A DNA stretch of 64,000 nt from Chloroflexia bacterium SDU3-3 (GCA_009268125.1 WBOU01000007.1:62001-126000), one strand, 5' to 3'. Shown: positions 7,460-20,204, counted from the stretch's first letter. Numbers and translations are program-made. The notes: generated by a model not told the origin, from the sequence alone.

Positions 7460-8383
7460 ATGGACAACACCTATATCTCACGCGTCGCGCAGGAAGATTT
7501 TAAAGACGCGCGGCGTAAAGCGTTTTTCTCTGAGCTACTTGATACGCTGCGGCGGCGGCCTAATGAGCTGCTCTCGTTCGATGATGTCCGCATGCGGCTC
7601 AATATCCGTGCTCAGCGCTACCTCGGTCACCAGACCGTGCCGCTCGCCAATATTGTGGGGAGCGAGGGCCGCTATAGCGATTTCGACCGCCAGTTTCTGC
7701 CCCGCACCGATGCCATCCGCAACCGCTGGAGCAATATCGACCGCGCCATGATCCAGTCGGTCGCCCTGCCCCCGATCGAGCTGTACAAGATCGGCGATGT
7801 CTACTTTGTGCGTGATGGCAACCACCGTGTGTCGGTGGCCCGCCAGCAGGGCGCGCTCTTCATCGATGCCTTTGTCACCGAGATGGTGGTGGATGTGCCG
7901 CTTGAGGCGGATCTCTCGGTGCGCGACCTGATGCTGAAGGAAGAGTACAGCGATTTTCTTGAGTGGACCGATCTGGCCGAGCTGCGCCCCGACCAGCGCA
8001 TCGAGTTCAGCGAGCCGGGCGGCTATCTGCAGCTGGTGCGGCATATCAATGCCCACCGCTACTATATGGGCCTTGAGCGCGACGAAGAGGTGCCGCGCGA
8101 TGAGGCGGTGGGCGACTGGTACGACAGCGTCTACCTGCCGATCGTGCAGGTCATCCGCGAGCAGGGCGTGCTGCGCGCCTTCCCAGGCCGCACCGAGGCC
8201 GACCTGTACCTCTGGATCATGGATCACCGCTGGTTCACCCGCGAGCGGATCGGCTACGACCCTGGCCCCACCGATGCCACCACCGATTATGTGGCCCAGT
8301 TTGGCCGCCGGTCGCTTGGGGCGGCGGTGGGCGATGCCTTCCGCAGCGCGCTCTCGCGCCTGCGGCTTGTCCCGCTTTCTTAG
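7460..8383 (+). CDS. ParB/Srx-like domain protein of unknown function
   Basis: The 307-residue soluble protein has GGGAGAG as Shine-Dalgarno before ATG 7460. Around residues 85-135 it reads IELYKIGDVYFVRDGNHRVSVARQQG-like, with DGNHR being the signature of the ParB/sulfiredoxin fold. The N-terminal 80 residues and the C-terminal half (LERDEEVPRDEAVGDWYDSVYLPIVQVIRE) match nothing I recognise. No HTH segment is obvious, so it is not a classical partition ParB. ParB-like folds can bind or hydrolyse nucleotides; the role here is unknown. It is closed by a strong terminator at 8401-8440. The 164-base gap before it shows nothing distinctive. Confidence 0.65.
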   Translation: MDNTYISRVAQEDFKDARRKAFFSELLDTLRRRPNELLSFDDVRMRLNIRAQRYLGHQTVPLANIVGSEGRYSDFDRQFLPRTDAIRNRWSNIDRAMIQSVALPPIELYKIGDVYFVRDGNHRVSVARQQGALFIDAFVTEMVVDVPLEADLSVRDLMLKEEYSDFLEWTDLAELRPDQRIEFSEPGGYLQLVRHINAHRYYMGLERDEEVPRDEAVGDWYDSVYLPIVQVIREQGVLRAFPGRTEADLYLWIMDHRWFTRERIGYDPGPTDATTDYVAQFGRRSLGAAVGDAFRSALSRLRLVPLS

Positions 8384-8400
8384 GCGGTAGGCTGTATGGC

Positions 8401-8440
8401 AGCGGCCCAGGCTTCACATAAAGCCTGGGCCGCTGTTTTT
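8401..8440. terminator. Strong hairpin terminator between convergent genes
   Basis: A perfect 14-bp stem (8401-8414 with 8421-8434) and a six-base loop are followed by GTTTTT. It lies between the ends of the convergent ParB-like and ThuA-like genes and may serve both. Confidence 0.85.
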
Positions 8441-8457
8441 GCCACGCGGCGGGCTGC

Positions 8458-9171
8458 CTAGCGCGGCTGGTAGTTGCCAAACGTGGGCTTGGGGCCGTCG
8501 GCGGGGGCCGCCCAGCGCACCGCGTTGGCGATCACCTGGCGGATCTGCGGGTTGTAGTAGGTCGGGAAGCTCTCGTGGCCGGGGCGGAAGTAGAAGATCT
8601 TGCCGCGCCCGCGGGTGTAGCAGCAGCCGCTGCGGAACACCTCGCCGCCGGTGAACCAGCTGACCATCACCAGCTCGTCGGGCTGGGGGATGTCGAAGAA
8701 CTCGCCGTACATCTCCTCGTTGGCCAGCTCGATGCACTCGGGCAGGCCTGCGGCGATCGGGTGGCCCGGCTGCACGATCCAGATCCGCTCTTTGTCCTCG
8801 GCCTCGCGCCACTTCAGGTCGCAGGTGGTACCCATCAGCTTGCGGAAGATCTTCGAGAAGTGGCCCGAGTGCAGCACGATCAGGCCCATACCCTCAAGCA
8901 CGCGTTTGTGCACCTTGGCCACCACCTCGTCGCCTACCTCGTGGTGGGCCATATGCCCCCACCAGATCAGCACATCGGTCTTGGCCAGCACCTCGTCGGT
9001 GAGGCCGTGCTCTGGCTCATCCAGCGTGGCGGTGCCCACGTCGAAGCCGTGCTGGCTCAGGCCCTCGGCGATCGCGCCGTGGATACCTTCTTTATAGAGC
9101 TGGCTGGCGGGGTGCCGATCGTCCTTTTCGTGGCGGAACTCGTTCCAGACGGTAACATGCAACACACTCAT
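8458..9171 (-). CDS. ThuA-like (trehalose-utilisation family) protein
   Basis: I start the 237-residue protein at ATG 9171 ([16 protein letters not shown]). The upstream extension is not conserved-looking. The class-I glutamine amidotransferase-like fold of the ThuA family is visible: [54 protein letters not shown] and [18 protein letters not shown]. Members are linked to sugar catabolism and keto-sugar chemistry, but their reaction is not well defined. There is no sugar transporter or dehydrogenase next to it. The protein looks cytosolic, with no signal peptide. Confidence 0.85.
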   Translation of the reverse strand: MSVLHVTVWNEFRHEKDDRHPASQLYKEGIHGAIAEGLSQHGFDVGTATLDEPEHGLTDEVLAKTDVLIWWGHMAHHEVGDEVVAKVHKRVLEGMGLIVLHSGHFSKIFRKLMGTTCDLKWREAEDKERIWIVQPGHPIAAGLPECIELANEEMYGEFFDIPQPDELVMVSWFTGGEVFRSGCCYTRGRGKIFYFRPGHESFPTYYNPQIRQVIANAVRWAAPADGPKPTFGNYQPR

Positions 9172-9531
9172 TGTGTTTCTTTCTGCTGTGGTGCGAAGAA
9201 CCCGACGCACGCTAGTATAGGCAGCGCCGATCGGGCCGTCAACAGACGCGGGATGGATATGTAGGATTGCGGTTGATGCTACGACGGCCGTACATATCGC
9301 AGGGGTACATACCACAACTGCTGCTATTTCGCCAATGAATTGCTGGTGTCAGGCCGTTGCGTGCGGACGCGCCTTTTGGTAAACTGGCCACGCAAAAGCT
9401 GCTGTGCAGCTTGCGCAGTTTGGCGCCAAGTCGCGTGAATGCTGCTACGCCTGTGCATCACCGCCACGTGTACCTGAGAAAAGAAACATACTTGTACGTA
9501 TGATATGTTGTAGTAAAATAGATCTGCTGGT
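9172..9531. other. Divergent intergenic region
   Basis: These 360 bases hold the promoters of the ThuA-like gene (leftward) and the O-antigen ligase-like gene (rightward). TATACT on the minus strand at 9215-9220 is a possible -10 for the former. An 8-bp inverted repeat, GATATGTA (9256-9263) with TACATATC (9291-9298), may be an operator. I see no gene. Confidence 0.5.
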
Positions 9532-11034
9532 GTGTCGGCCAGCGACCCTGAAGATGGTGCTGGGCCTGTGAAAACGCTCTCGACTGGTTGGCGTCTCCAC
9601 ATCGCCGATACGCTACGGACAAATCGACTCGCGCAGAATCTGCTGATCGCCGTTGCCGCCATCGTGGTGGGGCTGCTGGCGGGCGCGCTGGTGGTCTTTG
9701 CCCCGTTCTGGCTTGGGTTTGCCCTTCTCATCGCGCTGGCGCTGGGCTACGCGCTGCTGCGCAGCACCAACTTTGGCCTGGCAGGCGCGCTGTGCATCGC
9801 GATCGTGCTGCCTTTTGGCACCCTGCCCTTCAAGGCGGTGGTCACCCCGCAGCTGCTGGAGCTGGTGCTGCTGGCGCTGATGGGCGTGTGGCTGCTGCGC
9901 CTGATGGTGACGCCTGAGGCGACCCTGCAGCTTTCCCCACTTGGGCTGCCGGTGATCGGCTTCTTGGGCCTGACGCTCTTCTCATTTATCCTTGGGTCGA
10001 ACGGAAGCCCGGACTCGCTGCTGCTGCATAACTACTTTAAGTTTGTGCTGGCGGTGCTCTTTTTTTTCAGCATCACCAACTGTGTGCGCAGCATCGGGCA
10101 GGCTCAGTTTGTGCTGCGCTGCCTGATCATCCTCGGCGTGGTGGCGGCGCTGATCGGCCTGGTGCTGTTCGCGCTGCCCAACGATCTCTCCGAGCGGCTG
10201 CTGGTCGCGCTTGGCCGCTTCGGCTACCCGACCGAAGGGCGTGTGCTGCGCTTCGTGAACGATGATATCTATGGGGTCGAGCGGGCGATCGGCCTGGGCG
10301 TCGACCCCAACAGCTTTGGGGGCATGCTGTCGCTGGTGGGGGCTATCGCGGCCACCCAGGCGGTGGCCGAGCGCCCCACGCTGCCGCGCTGGGCCAGCAT
10401 CCTGGCCGCGCTGCTGATCGCGGGGGTGACGTTCCTCACGCAGTCGCGCGGGGCGCTGGGCGGCCTGGTGGTGGGCGTGGCGTTTGTGGCGGTGGTGCGC
10501 TACCGTCGGCTGCTGTGGCCGATGCTGGGCGCGGCGCTGGCGGGCGTGGTGCTCTACACGGCCTTCGGCATTGGCAGCTCGTTTGTCACCCGCGTGGTCG
10601 AGGGCCTGCAGTTCCGCGATCTGGCCAACCAGATGCGGCTGGCCGAGTTTCGCAATGCTCTTGCGGTCATCCAGGCCTACCCGGTGTTTGGCATCGGCTT
10701 CGGCAGCGCCCCCGAGCTTGATCTGGTGGCCGGGGTCTCCAGCATCTACCTGGCCATGGGCCAGCGGATCGGCCTGGTGGGCCTGGGCGCATTTCTTGTG
10801 GTTGTGGCCATCTGGTTTCGCCATGTGCACCGCGCGAGCCAGGCGGCGTTTCGTCGGCAGGATGTTGCGATCGGCGGATGGCTGCTGGCGCTTGAGGCCG
10901 GTGTGGTCGCCGCGCTGGCCGTGGGCGTGCTAGACCATTATTTCTTTAATATTGAGTTTAGCCATATGGCGACGCTGCTCTGGGGGACGATTGGTCTGGG
11001 GATGGCACTCGAATCGATGAGTGCAGAGAATTAA
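9532..11034 (+). CDS. O-antigen ligase / polymerase-like membrane protein
   Basis: The 500-residue protein begins at a GTG (MSASDPEDGAGPVK) and contains about twelve hydrophobic segments. The diagnostic Wzy_C-type stretch, FLTQSRGALGGLVVG, lies near residue 305, followed by a long loop with VFGIGFGSAPELD and the final helices. Proteins of this type ligate or polymerise surface polysaccharide at the outer face of the cytoplasmic membrane. No glycosyltransferase lies nearby, so the polymer is unknown. The gene is followed after 74 bases by a sensor kinase on the same strand. A start at a downstream codon (VKTLSTGW) is possible. Confidence 0.85.
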   Translation: MSASDPEDGAGPVKTLSTGWRLHIADTLRTNRLAQNLLIAVAAIVVGLLAGALVVFAPFWLGFALLIALALGYALLRSTNFGLAGALCIAIVLPFGTLPFKAVVTPQLLELVLLALMGVWLLRLMVTPEATLQLSPLGLPVIGFLGLTLFSFILGSNGSPDSLLLHNYFKFVLAVLFFFSITNCVRSIGQAQFVLRCLIILGVVAALIGLVLFALPNDLSERLLVALGRFGYPTEGRVLRFVNDDIYGVERAIGLGVDPNSFGGMLSLVGAIAATQAVAERPTLPRWASILAALLIAGVTFLTQSRGALGGLVVGVAFVAVVRYRRLLWPMLGAALAGVVLYTAFGIGSSFVTRVVEGLQFRDLANQMRLAEFRNALAVIQAYPVFGIGFGSAPELDLVAGVSSIYLAMGQRIGLVGLGAFLVVVAIWFRHVHRASQAAFRRQDVAIGGWLLALEAGVVAALAVGVLDHYFFNIEFSHMATLLWGTIGLGMALESMSAEN

Positions 11035-11108
11035 GCTCCTGGAATCGATACATCAACCCACTACTTCAGGACGCTCGTATTCAGCGGACGGCTGCCCCGG
11101 GAGGCGCA

Positions 11109-13775
11109 ATGGTTGAGACCAAACAACCAAGTGGTGAGACACACCCACAGATCTACCGCCGTTGGCTCAGTGTGATGTATGCGGCCTTTGCGCTGGCGCT
11201 CTTGCTGCTTGCCACGATCCAGCGCTCAGAGCTGTTTGTAGGCGTTCAAAGTTCGCTCGTTCTTCTCGTCATTCTTATCATCGCGACGGTCTTCACCGCT
11301 GTGCGGGTGGGCCGAGGGCGCGCGCTACACATCTCCACCGTGGTGCTGCTTGCGGTCGACGCCCTTGCGGCGCTCGGCCTCGTCGCGGCCACCGGGGGCT
11401 ACGACTCGAGCCTGTGGGTTGGTCTGCTGCTGGTCTCTACCGCCGCCCCGCTGCTGCTGCCCGAGCGCTGGGCCGCCGGCATGCTGATCGCGGTGTGGCT
11501 GAGCTATGGTCTCTTCCTCTTCGGCGTGCCGCGCGAGATGCTCTCGGAGATGCTGCTGGCCTACCTGCTGCGCGTGGTGGGCATCGCGCTGATCGCGCTG
11601 GTGCTGCACCGCGCCCTGTCGTCGGAGGAGACCCTGCGGCTGCGGGCCGAGCGGCGCGAGCACGTGCTGCACGAGTTTCTGGAGCTGTCGGCGCGCATCC
11701 GCGTGTCGAATGGCTCGGATGCCATCCTGGAGGAGGTGGCACGCACCGTGCAGTCCGGTGGCGATTTTAACTGCGTGACGCTGAACCGGATCGACTCTGC
11801 CGCCGACACCTTCACGGTAGTGGTGGCCTATGGTGCCAGCGGGCGGCGGCTTACCTCGGTCGAGGGCCTCTCGTTCCCGTGGGACCAGTTCTCGGCCCAG
11901 CTGTGCGAGCCAAACCGCGTGGGCACCGCCGCCTATCGGCTTGAGACCCTGCCCTTCCGCTCGCTGCACGATGAGCAGCACCTAGTGCTGCCGATCATCA
12001 GCCAGAAGGGCATCGAGGGCATGCTCACCGTCTCGAACAGCGCCGATCAGCAGGCGGTGCTCGACGAGTCGCAGCTGCTGCTGGAGCTGCTGGCCAACCA
12101 GGCCTCGGCGGTGATCGATAACAGCAGCCTCTACGCCAACCTTGAGCAGCGCGTGGCCGACGCCACCGTGACGATCACGCAGAGCCGTGAGGATCTGGCC
12201 GCCGCGCGCGACCGCGCCGAGACGCTGTACCAGATCGTGCGCACCCTGGCCCGCACGCTGGACGAGCGCGAGGTGATCACCGAGTCGTTCACGCTGGTGC
12301 GCGAGGCCATCCACGCCGACTGGGGCGGCATCCTGCTGCTAGAGCCGAACACCGGGCATCTGGCCATCCGCACCGGCTGCGAGGGCCTGCGCGGGCCGGT
12401 GTTCGAGCGCCTGCAGGAGATGTGCGGCCTCGTGATCGCGCAGCGCCGCGTGCTGGTGGTGGATGATACGCGCCAGGACGTGCGCTGGCCGAGCGGCGGC
12501 GATGAGAACACCACCGCCCTGCTGCTGGTGCCCATGGTGCTCGACACCGAGCCGCTGGGCGCGCTGGTGCTTGGCTCGCGCACCCCAGGTGCGTTTAGCG
12601 CCGACCACGCCCAGCTGGCGCTGGCCGCCAGCGGCCAGATTGCGGTGGCCTTCTCGAAGGCGCAGCTCTACCGCTACACCAGCGAGCAGAGCGAGCAGCT
12701 GAGCCACACCCTGCTGCTGCGCGAGGCCGAGATCAGCAAGAATCAGGCGCTGCTGCACTCGATCGGCGAGGGCGTGGTGCTGTGCGACCGCCTCGATCGT
12801 ATCACCATGATCAACCCCGCCGCCGAGGATATGCTGGCGATCAAGGCCGAAGCCTTCCAGGGCCGCCGCCTCAGCGAGCTTCCTGGCGTGCTGCAGGGGC
12901 CGAGCGACGATAAGCAGAGCGGCTACGAGCAGCTCTCGATCGGTAGCCACACCCTGCGCGCCCACTTCACGCCGGTGCTCTCCTCCATGGGCGAGCAGCT
13001 GGGCACCGTGGTGGTCTACCACGACATCACCCGCGAGGTGATGACCGACAAGCTCAAGAGCACCTTCCTGGCCACCGCCTCGCACGAGCTGCGCACGCCG
13101 CTCACATCCATCCGCGGCTACGTCGATCTGCTGCTGCTGGGCACGATTGGCCCGCTCACCCAGCCGCAGCGCGACTTCCTCAAGGTGGTGAAGCACAACG
13201 TCGGCCAGCTAGTCGATCTGATCGACGACATCCTGGATGTCTCGAAGGTGGAGGCGGGCGAGGTGCGGCTGCGGCGGGCCATGATCGACCCAGGCGAGCT
13301 GATCTACGAGGTGGCCGAGTCGCTGTACACTGGCTTCGCCGAGAAGTCGATCGCGCTGGCGCTGGATGTCGCGCCCGACCTGCCGATGGTGATGGCCGAC
13401 CGCCAGCGCATCCGGCAGGTGGTGGTGAACCTGCTGGGCAACGCCTGCAAGTACACCCCCGAGGGCGGCAAGGTGGATGTGCTGGCCTACGTGCACAACG
13501 AAGAGTTCCGGGTGGATGTGCGCGACACCGGCGTGGGCATCGCCAGCGAGGCGCAGCCCTACATCTTCACCCCGTTCTTCCGCGCCGACAACCCGCTGCG
13601 CGATGCGGCGGGCGGCACCGGCCTGGGTCTGAGCATCACCAAGACGCTGGTAGAGCTGCACGGCGGGCGGATCTGGTTCGAGAGCAACGAGGGTGCTGGC
13701 TCGGTCTTCTCGTTCTCGCTGCCGCTGCAGGGCTACGAGTGGTCGCAGCCCGAGTGGCTGGAGGAGCAAGTCTAG
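11109..13775 (+). CDS. Multi-sensor histidine kinase (membrane, GAF-GAF-PAS-HisKA-HATPase)
   Basis: The 888-residue kinase has five to six N-terminal membrane segments (residues ~15-170), a first GAF domain (~195-335), a coiled coil, a second GAF domain (~375-530), a PAS domain (GEGVVLCDRLDRITMINPAAEDML), and a canonical core: ASHELRTPLTSIRGYVDLLL, N box NLLGNACKYTPEGG, G1 DTGVGI and G2 GTGLGLSITK. All catalytic residues are present. It should sense cytoplasmic or redox/ligand signals through the GAF domains. It has no receiver domain and no adjacent response regulator. A strong terminator follows at 13800-13835. Confidence 0.92.
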   Translation: MVETKQPSGETHPQIYRRWLSVMYAAFALALLLLATIQRSELFVGVQSSLVLLVILIIATVFTAVRVGRGRALHISTVVLLAVDALAALGLVAATGGYDSSLWVGLLLVSTAAPLLLPERWAAGMLIAVWLSYGLFLFGVPREMLSEMLLAYLLRVVGIALIALVLHRALSSEETLRLRAERREHVLHEFLELSARIRVSNGSDAILEEVARTVQSGGDFNCVTLNRIDSAADTFTVVVAYGASGRRLTSVEGLSFPWDQFSAQLCEPNRVGTAAYRLETLPFRSLHDEQHLVLPIISQKGIEGMLTVSNSADQQAVLDESQLLLELLANQASAVIDNSSLYANLEQRVADATVTITQSREDLAAARDRAETLYQIVRTLARTLDEREVITESFTLVREAIHADWGGILLLEPNTGHLAIRTGCEGLRGPVFERLQEMCGLVIAQRRVLVVDDTRQDVRWPSGGDENTTALLLVPMVLDTEPLGALVLGSRTPGAFSADHAQLALAASGQIAVAFSKAQLYRYTSEQSEQLSHTLLLREAEISKNQALLHSIGEGVVLCDRLDRITMINPAAEDMLAIKAEAFQGRRLSELPGVLQGPSDDKQSGYEQLSIGSHTLRAHFTPVLSSMGEQLGTVVVYHDITREVMTDKLKSTFLATASHELRTPLTSIRGYVDLLLLGTIGPLTQPQRDFLKVVKHNVGQLVDLIDDILDVSKVEAGEVRLRRAMIDPGELIYEVAESLYTGFAEKSIALALDVAPDLPMVMADRQRIRQVVVNLLGNACKYTPEGGKVDVLAYVHNEEFRVDVRDTGVGIASEAQPYIFTPFFRADNPLRDAAGGTGLGLSITKTLVELHGGRIWFESNEGAGSVFSFSLPLQGYEWSQPEWLEEQV

Positions 13776-13799
13776 AAGATAGCGCCAAAAACAGCAGTA

Positions 13800-13835
13800 G
13801 GGAGCGCATGGGGAAAGCCATGCGCTCCCTTTTTT
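13800..13835. terminator. Hairpin terminator between convergent kinase and uvrA
   Basis: A 12-bp stem, GGGAGCGCATGG (13800-13811) with CCATGCGCTCCC (13818-13829), is followed by six T. It closes the kinase gene and may also act on uvrA, whose stop codon is a few bases away. Confidence 0.85.
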
Positions 13836-13839
13836 GTGG

Positions 13840-16704
<2,865 letters not shown>

Positions 16705-16749
16705 AGGTGGTACTCGCTGTGTCGCTTGGGTCACTGCCGCGCAGGCGGC

Positions 16750-17931
16750 CTATGATGAGGGGTACAGCCTGCCCTGCTCGACGCGGATGGTGCGCGCGTG
16801 GCTCAGAAAGCTGGCGTCGAAGTCGCCAGTGCCCGTGGCGGTGATCAGGGTCTGCTGGTCGGGGCGCAGGATGGTGGCCAGCAAGTGCAGCCGCCGCTCG
16901 GCGTCCAGCTCCGATAGCAGGTCATCCAGCAGCAGCACCGGCGACTCGCCGCTGCGCTCGCGCATCAGCTCGGCCTCGCCCAGTTTGAGCGCCAGCGTGG
17001 CGGCGCGCTGCTGCCCGCGCGAGCCGTAGGTGCCGATGCTGATGCTCCCAACCTGCAGCTGCAGATCGTCGCGGTGTGGCCCCACCAGGGTCTGCCCGCG
17101 CCCCACCTCGTCCTCGCGGATGCGCTGCAGGTGGGCGCTGAAGGCCCGCTCGATCTGGCGCTCGTCGGCGCCCTCGGGCAGTGGCACGCTGCTCTGATAG
17201 GTGGCGGCCAGCGGCTGCTGCCCCGCGCTGATCTGGCAGAACAGCGGGCCGATCAGCGTGTTCAGGTGGCGCACGGCCTGCAGCCGCTCGTGCAGCACAT
17301 AGGCCCCGGCCAGCGCCAGCTCGCGATCCCAGAAGGCCAGCTCGTCGTCGCTGGCGCGGTACGACCGCCTGCCCTCGCGCCACGAGCGCAGCAGCGAGTT
17401 GCGCTGCTGCACGATCTTGTTGTAGTGCGAGAGCGTGCGCACATAGCGGCCATCCAGCTGCGAGAGCGTGATGTCGAGGTAGCGGCGGCGCTCGGAAGGC
17501 CCGCCTGACACCAGCACTAGGTCGGCGGGTGTGAACAGCACCACGCGCAGGTTGCCCACCAGATCGAATGCGCGCACCGCCTTACGGTCGACGCGCACCG
17601 TCTTGATCGAGGTGTTGGTCAGCTGGCCCTCGTCGTCGGCGCGGCGCTGCACCAGCACCTCCAGCCGCACCCCGCCGTCGCGGCGCTGCACCTCGCAGAG
17701 CATGCGTGCGAAGGGTGGCACGCCGATGTCGCCTGCGGCGTCCCAGCGCACGATCTCGCGGTCGGCCCCGGCGCGCGGCGAGCGCGTGGTGGCCAGGTAG
17801 AACAGCGCCTCCAGGATGGTGGTCTTGCCAGCGGCGTTTGGGCCGTAGAATAGCGTGATCCCTGGCTCCAGCGCCAGATCGAGACGGGCGTAGTTGCGGA
17901 AGTCCGATAGGTTGAGGTGGGTGACGTGCAT
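16750..17931 (-). CDS. recF: DNA replication and repair protein RecF
   Basis: The 393-residue protein begins [19 protein letters not shown], the hallmark RecF N-terminus. Walker A is GPNAAGKTT (residue ~30), the signature region is [16 protein letters not shown], and Walker B is [12 protein letters not shown]. RecF loads RecA at gaps with RecO and RecR. In many bacteria recF sits with dnaA/dnaN and gyrB; here it sits between fni and uvrA, 18 bases after fni. Length is normal and all motifs are intact. Confidence 0.96.
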   Translation of the reverse strand: MHVTHLNLSDFRNYARLDLALEPGITLFYGPNAAGKTTILEALFYLATTRSPRAGADREIVRWDAAGDIGVPPFARMLCEVQRRDGGVRLEVLVQRRADDEGQLTNTSIKTVRVDRKAVRAFDLVGNLRVVLFTPADLVLVSGGPSERRRYLDITLSQLDGRYVRTLSHYNKIVQQRNSLLRSWREGRRSYRASDDELAFWDRELALAGAYVLHERLQAVRHLNTLIGPLFCQISAGQQPLAATYQSSVPLPEGADERQIERAFSAHLQRIREDEVGRGQTLVGPHRDDLQLQVGSISIGTYGSRGQQRAATLALKLGEAELMRERSGESPVLLLDDLLSELDAERRLHLLATILRPDQQTLITATGTGDFDASFLSHARTIRVEQGRLYPSS

Positions 17932-17949
17932 AGCGTTTTGATCTAGCCG

Positions 17950-18993
17950 CTAGGCGGCCTGCTCCAGCTGAAGCGAGCGCAGCGCGGCGATATCGCCGCA
18001 GCCAGCGCAGAACATGGCGATCCGCAGCTCTTGGATGAAGCCCGCGAGCACGGCGATCGCGCCCTCGGAGTCGGCGCTGCTGCCCTGGCTCACGGCGGCC
18101 AGGGCGGGCTTGGCGGTGCCGCACAGATCCGCGCCCAGCGCGATGGCCTTGGCCACATCCACGCCGTTGCGGATGCCGCCCGAGCCGATCAGCGGGATGC
18201 TGGGCAGCGCGGCGCGCACCTGGCGGATGGCCTCGGTGGTGGGGATACCCCAGCCCGCGAAGGCGGTGGCCACGGTCGCGCCAGCGTCGCTCTTCTGGCG
18301 GAACCGCTCGACCTCGCTCCAGCTGGTGCCGCCCGCCCCGGCCACATCGATCACCTGCACGCCCACATCCACCAGCCGCCGCGCCGTCTTCGGCCCGATG
18401 CCGTTGCCCACCTCTTTCACGATCACCGGCACGCTCACGTGGCGGCAGATCTGCTCGATCTTGTGCAGCAGGCCCTTGAAGTTGGTGTTGCCCTCGGGCT
18501 GCACCGCCTCCTGCAGGGGGTTGAGGTGCAGGATCAGCGCGTCGGCCTCGATCATGTCTACTGCGCGCTGGCACTCGGCCACGCCGTAGCCGTAGTTCAG
18601 CTGCACCGCGCCGAGGTTGGCCAGCAGCGGGATGCTGGGGGCCAGCCTGCGCACCTGGTAGGTGAAGGCCAGCCGCTGCTCGTGGATGGCGGCCCGCTGC
18701 GAGCCGACGCCCATGGGCACGCCCAGCAGCTCGGCGGCCTCGGCCAGCGCCATGTTGATGCTGGCCACATCGGTAGCGCCGCCGGTCATCGAGCTGATCA
18801 GCAGCGGCGCGCGGATGGGCTTGCCCAGAAATGTGGTGCTGGTGTCGATCTCGGCGAGGTCGAGGTCGGGCAGCGCCTCGTGGGGTAGCCGGTAGGAAGC
18901 GAAGCCGGTGGTGATCCCCTTGGCCTGCACGTCCTGATCGAGCACGATACGCACATGGTCGCGCTTGCGGCTGATGGTGTCTTCTTGCTCCAT
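17950..18993 (-). CDS. fni: Type 2 isopentenyl-diphosphate delta-isomerase (FMN-dependent)
   Basis: The 347-residue protein starts at ATG 18993 (MEQEDTISRKRDHVRIVLD), preceded by AGAGG. The usual family length is about 345. Family motifs are visible: ISSMTGGATD, ANLGAVQLNYGYGV, HLNPLQEAVQPEGNTNFKG, VIVKEVGNGIG, DVAGAGGTSWSEVE and IGSGGIRNGVDVAKAIALGA. The enzyme interconverts IPP and DMAPP for isoprenoid synthesis in the cytosol using reduced FMN. It heads the fni-recF-uvrA minus-strand cluster, with a TGCTATACT promoter element at 19097-19105. Confidence 0.96.
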   Translation of the reverse strand: MEQEDTISRKRDHVRIVLDQDVQAKGITTGFASYRLPHEALPDLDLAEIDTSTTFLGKPIRAPLLISSMTGGATDVASINMALAEAAELLGVPMGVGSQRAAIHEQRLAFTYQVRRLAPSIPLLANLGAVQLNYGYGVAECQRAVDMIEADALILHLNPLQEAVQPEGNTNFKGLLHKIEQICRHVSVPVIVKEVGNGIGPKTARRLVDVGVQVIDVAGAGGTSWSEVERFRQKSDAGATVATAFAGWGIPTTEAIRQVRAALPSIPLIGSGGIRNGVDVAKAIALGADLCGTAKPALAAVSQGSSADSEGAIAVLAGFIQELRIAMFCAGCGDIAALRSLQLEQAA

Positions 18994-19096
18994 CTCGGTA
19001 CCTCTTGATGCCAGACGCACTCGGCAAGTATGCTCTGCGATGTGCATGTGGGGCGAAATGCCAGGGTATTGATGATCGTGCGGTGGATCAGCACGC

Positions 19097-19105
19097 AGTA
19101 TAGCA
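19097..19105 (-). promoter_or_regulatory. Extended -10 promoter element (TGCTATACT) for fni-recF-uvrA
   Basis: On the minus strand TGC precedes TATACT, about 104 bases upstream of the fni start, giving a leader of roughly 95 nt. Confidence 0.6.
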
Positions 19106-19176
19106 TACCTTGCCCTACCACCCTACGCTCGTATGTTCGTGCGATCTGGCCAATGCATGCTCGTTCGGTGGAACGT

Positions 19177-19218
19177 TTTTACCACGAAGACGCCAAGATG
19201 CTAAGGGAACACAGGGCT
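19177..19218 (+). repeat. Dispersed ACCACGAAG-type intergenic repeat, copy 2
   Basis: This copy reads TTTTACCACGAAGACGCCAA, then a diverged tail with AAGGGAACACAGGG. It shares the core with copies at 541-570, 52147-52230 and 54721-54743. Confidence 0.65.
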
Positions 19219-19347
19219 CAGATCGGCCCTAATTTTACCTGGCCATGTGGCGAAGGGGCTGCGCTAGCGGGCCGTATGCTCGCTCGCTGTGGCTAGGATT
19301 CATCGATTGCTTACCTATGCCACATGATCGCGATTGCGAGGTTAGGG

Positions 19348-19353
19348 TATAAT
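19348..19353 (+). promoter_or_regulatory. -10 promoter element (TATAAT) for the cyclophilin gene
   Basis: TATAAT lies 75 bases before the GTG at 19428. It lacks the TG of most other promoters here (GGG precedes it) and has no clear -35. Confidence 0.5.
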
Positions 19354-19427
19354 ACGCGCTGGAATCAGGTGGGCGCGCAGCACGCGACCTACAGGATAGG
19401 CCTTGTTGAAGAAGGAGCGATTGTTCT

Positions 19428-20180
19428 GTGACAAAATCATCCGCACCGAAGAATGCTAGTCCGTCGCTTGGCGCGATCCTCTCTGCGCTGATCGTGGTGG
19501 CGGTGTTTGTGGTCCTTGGCTTCGTGCTCGTCAACTCGCGCGGCGGCACGGCGGCCACCCCCACGACGGTGGCCAGCGATGCCACCGCCGTGGCCGCAGC
19601 CGACGCCACTGCCGCGCCCGCCCCAGGCGATAACCAGATCGACCCGGCGGTGGCGGCCCGCAACGACAAGTATGCTAGCAGCGGCGCTCCGGCGATGTCG
19701 ATCGACCCCAAGAAGACCTACATCGCCACGATCACCACCCCGCGCGGCGATATCGAGGTGAAGCTGCGCCCCGACATCGCGCCCGAGACGGTGAACAACT
19801 TCGTGTTCCTGGCCCGCGATGGCTACTACGACGGCGTCACCTGGCACCGCGTGCTCCCGAACTTCATGGCCCAGACCGGCGACCCCACCGGCACCGGCGC
19901 TGGCGGCCCTGGCTACACCATCAAGGACGAGTTCTCGCCCAGCATCTCGTTCGACAAGCCGGGCTTCCTGGCCATGGCCAAAACCAGCGCGCCGAACTCG
20001 GCTGGCTCGCAGTTCTTTATCACCACCGCCCCGGCCACCTGGCTGGATGGCGGCTACACCATTTTTGGCGAGGTGACGAAGGGCCAGGAGATCGTGGATG
20101 CCATCCCCCTGCGCAACCCGGATGAGAACCCCACCACGCTTGGCGAGAAGCTGATCAAGATCACGATCAGCGAGTCCTAG
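19428..20180 (+). CDS. Membrane-anchored cyclophilin-type peptidyl-prolyl isomerase
   Basis: The 250-residue protein starts at GTG 19428 with GAAGGAG ten bases upstream. An N-terminal membrane anchor (residues ~14-37) is followed by an Ala/Thr-rich linker. The cyclophilin domain from about residue 100 has GDIEVKLRPDIAPETVNNFVFLA-like beta strands, WHRVLPNFMAQTGDPTGTG, AMAKTSAPNSAGSQFFIT and the tryptophan in ATWLDGGYTIFGEV. It should catalyse proline isomerisation of exported proteins on the outer face of the membrane. A hairpin with T-run at 20205-20240 closes the gene. Confidence 0.93.
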   Translation: MTKSSAPKNASPSLGAILSALIVVAVFVVLGFVLVNSRGGTAATPTTVASDATAVAAADATAAPAPGDNQIDPAVAARNDKYASSGAPAMSIDPKKTYIATITTPRGDIEVKLRPDIAPETVNNFVFLARDGYYDGVTWHRVLPNFMAQTGDPTGTGAGGPGYTIKDEFSPSISFDKPGFLAMAKTSAPNSAGSQFFITTAPATWLDGGYTIFGEVTKGQEIVDAIPLRNPDENPTTLGEKLIKITISES

Positions 20181-20204
20181 CGGCTGGTAGGCGCTAGCAC
20201 CTGG

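Larger units (their letters stand above)
18994..19427. other. Divergent intergenic region with promoters and repeat
   Basis: These 434 bases hold the fni promoter (minus), a dispersed repeat copy (19177-19218) and the cyclophilin promoter (TATAAT at 19348-19353). The short plus-strand frames inside it have no Shine-Dalgarno and cross the repeat, so I see no gene. Confidence 0.6.

Noticed and set aside
7317-7751. 144-codon plus-strand frame overlapping the start of the ParB-like gene
   Set aside because: It overlaps a well-supported gene in another frame and has a shadow-like Arg/Ser/Ala-rich product.
19030-19296. 88-codon plus-strand frame between fni and the cyclophilin gene
   Set aside because: No Shine-Dalgarno, crosses the dispersed repeat, and contains no recognisable segment.
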